From Argopecten irradians (lineage: Eukaryota; Mollusca; Bivalvia; Pectinida; Pectinidae), in the NCBI RefSeq assembly GCF_041381155.1, contig NC_091145.1, positions 38,579,882-38,643,881 of the forward strand: DNA of 64,000 bases, given 5' to 3'. The notes below the pieces were generated by a model that saw nothing but the letters and a program-made list of their open reading frames with translations, made no database searches and was not told the DNA's origin. Position numbers and translations under genes: made by a program. This document shows positions 60,901 to 64,000 of this stretch, piece by piece. How positions within the stretch are numbered: the stretch's first letter is position 1; each line of letters starts with the position of its first letter.

Positions 60901-61520
60901 TGTCTGACTTGTTCCTGAATTCGTCTGACAAGTTATTGAATTCGTCTGACAAGTTTCTGAATTTGTTTGCAGCTGCTTTGTTTTTCTGTACATATGAGGT
61001 GACAAAGACAATGATCAGGAGAACAATGGGCGAAAACTGGGCAACAGCCTCACACATGATGGGGGCCTCATTTGGGGAAGTTGTAAGTATGTAGAGACAT
61101 TATCACACATGATGGGGGCCTCATTTGGGGAAGTTGTAAGTATGTACACATGATGGGGGCCTCATTTGGGGAAGTTGTAAGTATGTAGAGACATTAATTG
61201 TCACACATGATGGGGGCCTCATTTGGGGAAGTTGTAAGTATGTACACATGAATGGGGCCTTTTCACACACAACACAAACATACTGCAGCCTCCAAAAACA
61301 TGCACACAATCAACACACAGCATACATTGGAGGGTTGTCCATCAATGACCTTTTAATGGGACGTTAATCTAATCAACCTTCTATGTTACATTAAGATTAA
61401 TTCTGTTTTTAACAGTCAGCCTGTCTTATCCGAGTACCGGTGGAGGTTATAAAGCAAAGAGCACAAGCCAACCCAAACCTGACGTCCAAGTCAATATTTA
61501 TCTCTACTCTAAAACAGGAG
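54921..61520 (+). CDS. SLC25A26: Mitochondrial S-adenosylmethionine carrier, first four coding exons (gene continues past the window)
   Basis: Coding segments 54962-54994, 59099-59255, 60973-61082 and 61416-61520 join in frame (phases 0, 1, 0) into 135 codons, about half of the ~270-residue family. The protein imports S-adenosylmethionine across the inner mitochondrial membrane in exchange for S-adenosylhomocysteine, supplying mitochondrial methylation. Two of the three carrier signatures P-x-[DE]-x-x-[KR]-x-[KR] are visible: PLDTIKTR at residues 26-33 and PVEVIKQR at 108-115. The segments [31 protein letters not shown] and [15 protein letters not shown] match the SLC25A26 subfamily rather than other carriers. 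Exon 1 is the least certain. Intron 1 holds a MITE, a HINE and a TTAA element; intron 2 holds a HINE; introns 3 and 4 start with arrays that duplicate the splice donor. The third carrier repeat must lie beyond 64,000. Confidence 0.92.
54931..54936 (+). promoter_or_regulatory. Start-stop upstream ORF and cryptic donor in the SLC25A26 5' UTR
   Basis: After a strong acceptor (TTTTTCAG at 54,913-54,920) the 5' UTR has ATG immediately followed by TAA, 31 nt before the main ATG, with a purine at -3. The same bases form GTAAGT (54,933-54,938), a strong donor-like sequence. The acceptor implies an upstream non-coding exon that I could not locate. Confidence 0.4.
54962..54994 (+). CDS. SLC25A26: SLC25A26 exon 1 coding part
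   Basis: ATG at 54,962 gives [11 protein letters not shown], then donor CTG/GTCAGT. Joined to exon 2 ([12 protein letters not shown]) it aligns without gaps to the short N-terminus and first helix typical of this carrier. The intron opens ten bases before a small foldback element. Confidence 0.72.
55004..55110. mobile_element. 107-bp foldback MITE in SLC25A26 intron 1
   Basis: About 37-nt arms (AAGGATAGGGATATTCTACC..., and its inverse ending CCCTATCCTT at 55,110) contain GAGGGTCACAAAATGT and its complement. A 32-nt spacer has its own small stem. No clear target duplication. It begins 10 nt after the exon 1 donor. Confidence 0.7.
55561..57476 (+). mobile_element. HINE-like element, second family
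   Basis: Same architecture as the 49.1-kb HINE with different sequence. The 5' GGTCGCCTGAGACGATGTCTC hairpin region is followed by ATTCTAATCGCC and a GTC(T/C)GTCC-rich stretch. The core has about four ~310-bp units (GGGGCCAAAAGGGGTCAAAT... CCCTGGGGAGG... TTTACTATAGTTTATAT). The 3' end has CTCAGGTGACC, inverted to the 5' GGTCGCCTGAG, then a GGCCTCTTGGGCC hairpin and CTTGT at 57,472-57,476. No coding capacity. Confidence 0.82.
57824..59043. mobile_element. 1.2-kb TTAA-flanked non-autonomous DNA transposon
   Basis: Inverted ends AGGGACATGAACC-TAAATAA (left) and TTATTTAAGGTTCATGTCCCT (right) are flanked by TTAA on both sides (57,820-57,823 and 59,044-59,047). TTAA targets are characteristic of piggyBac-type elements, though the ends do not start with the usual CCC. 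No transposase frame is seen. It ends only 55 bp before SLC25A26 exon 2. Confidence 0.75.
59099..59255 (+). CDS. SLC25A26: SLC25A26 exon 2
   Basis: Acceptor TATATACCAG; donor G/GTATGT at 59,256. Phase 0 in, phase 1 out. It contains the first carrier signature and the [19 protein letters not shown] region that leads into helix 2. The conserved acidic and basic residues of the signature are intact. Confidence 0.95.
59541..60733 (+). mobile_element. HINE, third copy, in SLC25A26 intron 2
   Basis: Complete element of the 49.1-kb family: 5' hairpin (59,541-59,566), CGTCC-rich zone, about six ~155-bp core units with AAGATGGCCGAC / GGCGGCCATCTTG, and 3' GGTGGGCGCC, AGATCCC..GGGATCT and CTTGT. It separates TTT from TGTATTGTG, and an uninterrupted relative of that junction exists at the 52.1-kb repeat. 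Confidence 0.87.
60733..60836 (+). repeat. Dispersed repeat, copy B
   Basis: Homologous in reverse orientation to 52,125-52,225. Reads [14 protein letters not shown]... HEAWLH in the shared frame. The HINE inserted at its left edge. Confidence 0.55.
60973..61082 (+). CDS. SLC25A26: SLC25A26 exon 3
   Basis: Acceptor TTTGTTTGCAG; donor GTT/GTAAGT at 61,083. Completes an Ala codon from exon 2, then [17 protein letters not shown]... GASFGEV, corresponding to helix 2, the matrix loop and the start of helix 3. Its last ~32 nt are the unit of the downstream array. Confidence 0.93.
61050..61255 (+). repeat. Tandem array duplicating the exon 3 end and its splice donor
   Basis: CACACATGATGGGGGCCTCA plus TTTGGGGAAGTT/GTAAGTATGTA is present four times, with donors at 61,083, 61,136, 61,177 and 61,234, and a fifth broken copy. 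Spacings of 53, 41 and 57 bp differ by linker length (with or without GAGACATTA). Exon-derived and intron-derived parts are both nearly identical between copies. Confidence 0.95.
61416..61520 (+). CDS. SLC25A26: SLC25A26 exon 4
   Basis: Acceptor TTTTTAACAG; donor GAG/GTGAGT. 35 codons in phase 0: [20 protein letters not shown]... ISTLKQE. It contains the second carrier signature. The next residues in the family (a G-x-x-GLYRGY segment) must come from an exon beyond the window. Confidence 0.94.
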
Positions 61521-62140
61521 GTGAGTACTGGGCTTTGGGTCCTCAAGTGGAGAAACCAACCCAAACCTGAGGTCCAAATCAATATTTATCTCTACTATAA
61601 AACAGGAGGTGAGTACCAGGCTCTGAGCCCTCGAGTTGAGAAACCAACCCAAACCTGACGTCAATACCTATCTCTACTCTAAAACAGGAGGTGAGTATCA
61701 GGCTCTAGGCCTCCAGTAGAGAAACAAACCCAAACCTGATGTCAATACCTATCTCTACTCTAAAACAGGAGGTGAGTACTGGGCTCTAGGCCCTCGATTT
61801 GAGAAACAAACCTGATGTCAATACTTATCTCTACTATAAAACAGGAGGTGACTACCGGGCTCTGGGCCCTCAAGTGGAGAAACCAACCCAAACCTGACGT
61901 CAATACTTATCTCTACTCTAAAACAGGAGGTGAGTATCAGGCTCTGGGCCTCCAGTGGAGAAACCAACCCAAACCTGACGTCAATACTTATCTCTACTCT
62001 AAAACAGGAGGTGAGTATCAGGCTCTGGGCCTCCAGTGGAGAAACCAACCCAAACCTGACGTCAATACTTATCTCTACTCTAAAACAGGAGGTGAGTATC
62101 GGGCTCTGGGCCCTCAAGTGGAGAAACCAACCCAAACCTG
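61468..62140 (+). repeat. Tandem array duplicating the exon 4 end and its splice donor
   Basis: Eight units of 76-88 bp. Each holds CAACCCAAACCTGACGTC, TATCTCTACTCTAAAACAG, GAG/GTGAGTA and an intron-derived tail (GGGCTCTGGGCCCTCAAGTG, GAGAAAC). Donors lie at 61,521, 61,609, 61,691, 61,772, 61,848 (GTGACT variant), 61,930, 62,011 and 62,092. Later units share an internal deletion relative to the exon, so they derive from one another. A partial ninth unit runs into the heptamer array. Confidence 0.95.
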
Positions 62141-64000
62141 TCGATTGTTTCATGTCTATTGTTGTTACATGTCAATTGTCTATTGTTACATGTCTATTGT
62201 CTATTGTTACATGTCTATTGTTACATGTCTATTGTTGTTACATGTCTATTGTCTATTGTTACATGTCTATTGTCTATTGTTATTGTTACATGTCTATTGT
62301 TACATGTCTATTGTTACATGTCTATTGTCTATTGTTACATGTCTATTGTTACATGTCTATTGTCTATTGTTACATGTCTATTGTCTATTGTTACATGTCT
62401 ATTGTCTATTGTTACATGTCTATTGTTTGTCTATTGTTACATGTCTATTGTTACATGTCTATTGTCTATTGTTACATGTCTATTGTTACATGTCTATTGT
62501 CTATTGTTGTCTGTCTATTGTTACATGTCTATTGTTACATGTCTATTGTCTATTGTTACATGTCTATTGTTACATGTCTATTGTTACATGTCTATTGTCT
62601 ATTGTTACATGTCTATTGTCTATTGTTACATGTCTATTGTCTATTGTTACATGTCTATTGTTGTCTATTGTTACATGTCTATTGTTACATGTCTATTGTC
62701 TATTGTTACATGTCTATTGTTACATTCTATTGTCTATGTTCATGTCTATTGTTACATGTCTATTGTCTATTGTTACATGTCTATTGTCTATTGTTACATG
62801 TCTATTGTTACATGTCTATTGTCTATTGTTACATGTCTATTGTTACATGTCTATTGTCTATTGTTACATGTCTATTGTCTATTGTTACATGTCTATTGTC
62901 TATTGTTACATGTCTATTGTCTATTGTTACATGTCTATTGTCTATTGTTACATGTCTATTGTTGTCTATTGTTACATGTCTGTTGTTGTCTATTGTTACA
63001 TGTCTATTGTTGTTTTTATGTTACATGTCTATTGTTATTTATGTCTATTGTTACATGTCTATTGTTTGTTACATGTCTATTGTTACATGTCTATTGTTAA
63101 TGTCTATTGTCTATGTTTCTATTGTCTATTGTTACATGTCTATTGTTACATGTCTATTGTTACATGTCTATTGTTACATGTCATTGTCTATTGTTACATG
63201 TCTATTGTCTATTGTTACATGTCTATTGTTACATGTCTATTGTTACATGTCTATTGTTACATGTCTACATGTCTATTGTTACATGTCTATTGTTACATGT
63301 CTACATGTCTATTGTTACATGTCTATTGTTGTCTATTGTTACATGTCTATTGTTACATGTCTATTGTTACATGTCTATTGTCTATTGTTACATGTCTATT
63401 GTTGTCTATTGTTACATGTCTATTGTTACATGTCTATTGTTACATGTCTATTGTCTAATGTTACATGTCTATTGTCTATTGTTACATGTCTATTGTTACA
63501 TGTCTATTGTTACATGTCATTGTCTATTGTTACATGTCTATTGTTTGTCTATTGTTACATGTTATTGTGTCTATTGTTACATGTCTATTGTTACATTGTC
63601 TATTGTTACATGTCTATTGTCTATTGTTACATGTCTATTGTTACATGTCTATTGTCTATTGTTACATGTCTATTGTCTATTGTTACATGTCTATTGTTGT
63701 CTATTGTTACATGTCTATTGTTACATGTCTATTGTCTATTGTTACATGTCTATTGTCTATTGTTACATGTCTATTGTTACATTGTCTAATGTTTTGTCTA
63801 TTGTTACATGTCTATTGTCTATTGTTACATGTCTATTGTTGTCTATTGTTACATGTCTATTGTTACATGTCTATTGTCTTGTTTGTTATTGTTACATGTC
63901 TATTGTTACATGTCTATTGTCTATTGTTACATGTCTTATTGTCTATTGTTACATGTCTATTGTTACATGTCTATGTTGTCTATTGTTACATGTCTATTTT
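62141..64000. repeat. Heptamer array (CTATTGT / TACATGT), continues past the window
   Basis: The array is built almost entirely from two 7-mers, CTATTGT (A) and TACATGT (B), in the orders BA and BAA, with occasional GTTGT or clipped units. Units of 14 and 21 bp lack plus-strand stops, so frames of 300-620 codons are open in all three frames. These encode CLLLHVY/SIVTCLL-type polymers and are artefacts. The array lies in the intron after SLC25A26 exon 4 and is cut by the window end. Confidence 0.96.

Noticed and set aside
61815..63789. Open frames of 313-619 codons through the heptamer array
   Set aside because: Stop-free 7/14/21-bp units; all three frames are open. The region is the intron after SLC25A26 exon 4.
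62141..64000. Telomere-like repeat
   Set aside because: The heptamers CTATTGT/TACATGT are unrelated to TTAGGG-type telomere units and the array lies within a gene.

Overview
The window is eukaryotic nuclear DNA, most likely from a bivalve mollusc. It is AT-rich and intron-rich. It carries non-autonomous Helentron-like elements (HINE/pearl type) with GTCC-rich stretches and tandem cores, tRNA-derived SINEs, decayed LINE reverse transcriptases, and very large minisatellite arrays. There is no bacterial gene organisation. The bivalve call is an inference from the repeat families, not from a marker gene.

Layout. 1-0.95 kb: no gene seen. 0.95-2.9 kb: 19-bp T-rich minisatellite. 4.0-5.9 kb: 5'-truncated, frameshifted LINE. 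6-7.6 kb: intergenic, with two foldbacks. 7.6-24.8 kb: a 17-kb array of 32/21-bp units. 24.8-29.9 kb: intergenic, with degenerate repeats. 30-46.3 kb: a minus-strand gene of about ten coding exons for a lysine-rich protein I do not recognise. Its promoter-like 5' end is near 46.3 kb and its predicted stop is at 29,995. Its introns hold a 61-bp array, a 47-bp array, a SINE, a pogo/Tigger-like MITE and a MULE-like foldback. 41.9-48.1 kb also has a tRNA-like tandem duplication and LINE remnants. 49.1-51.8 kb: a HINE with a second copy of the same family nested inside it. 52.3-54.7 kb: 29-bp palindromic minisatellite with higher-order structure. 54.9-61.5 kb: the first four coding exons of the mitochondrial S-adenosylmethionine carrier SLC25A26 (plus strand), with three transposons in intron 1 and one in intron 2. 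61.0-64.0 kb: tandem arrays, ending in a heptamer array that runs off the window.

The most interesting observation is that three tandem arrays in two genes begin inside the 3' end of a coding exon and run through its 5' splice site into the intron. Each unit therefore carries a copy of the exon end plus a splice donor (SLC25A26 exons 3 and 4; lysine-rich gene exon 9). In all three cases the first donor keeps the frame, while later donors lead to a stop codon or a frameshift. I saw no comparable array across a 3' splice site.

Nearly all long open frames here are by-products of stop-free minisatellites. The supported protein-coding content is the SLC25A26 exons, the lysine-rich gene exons and the retrotransposon relics.
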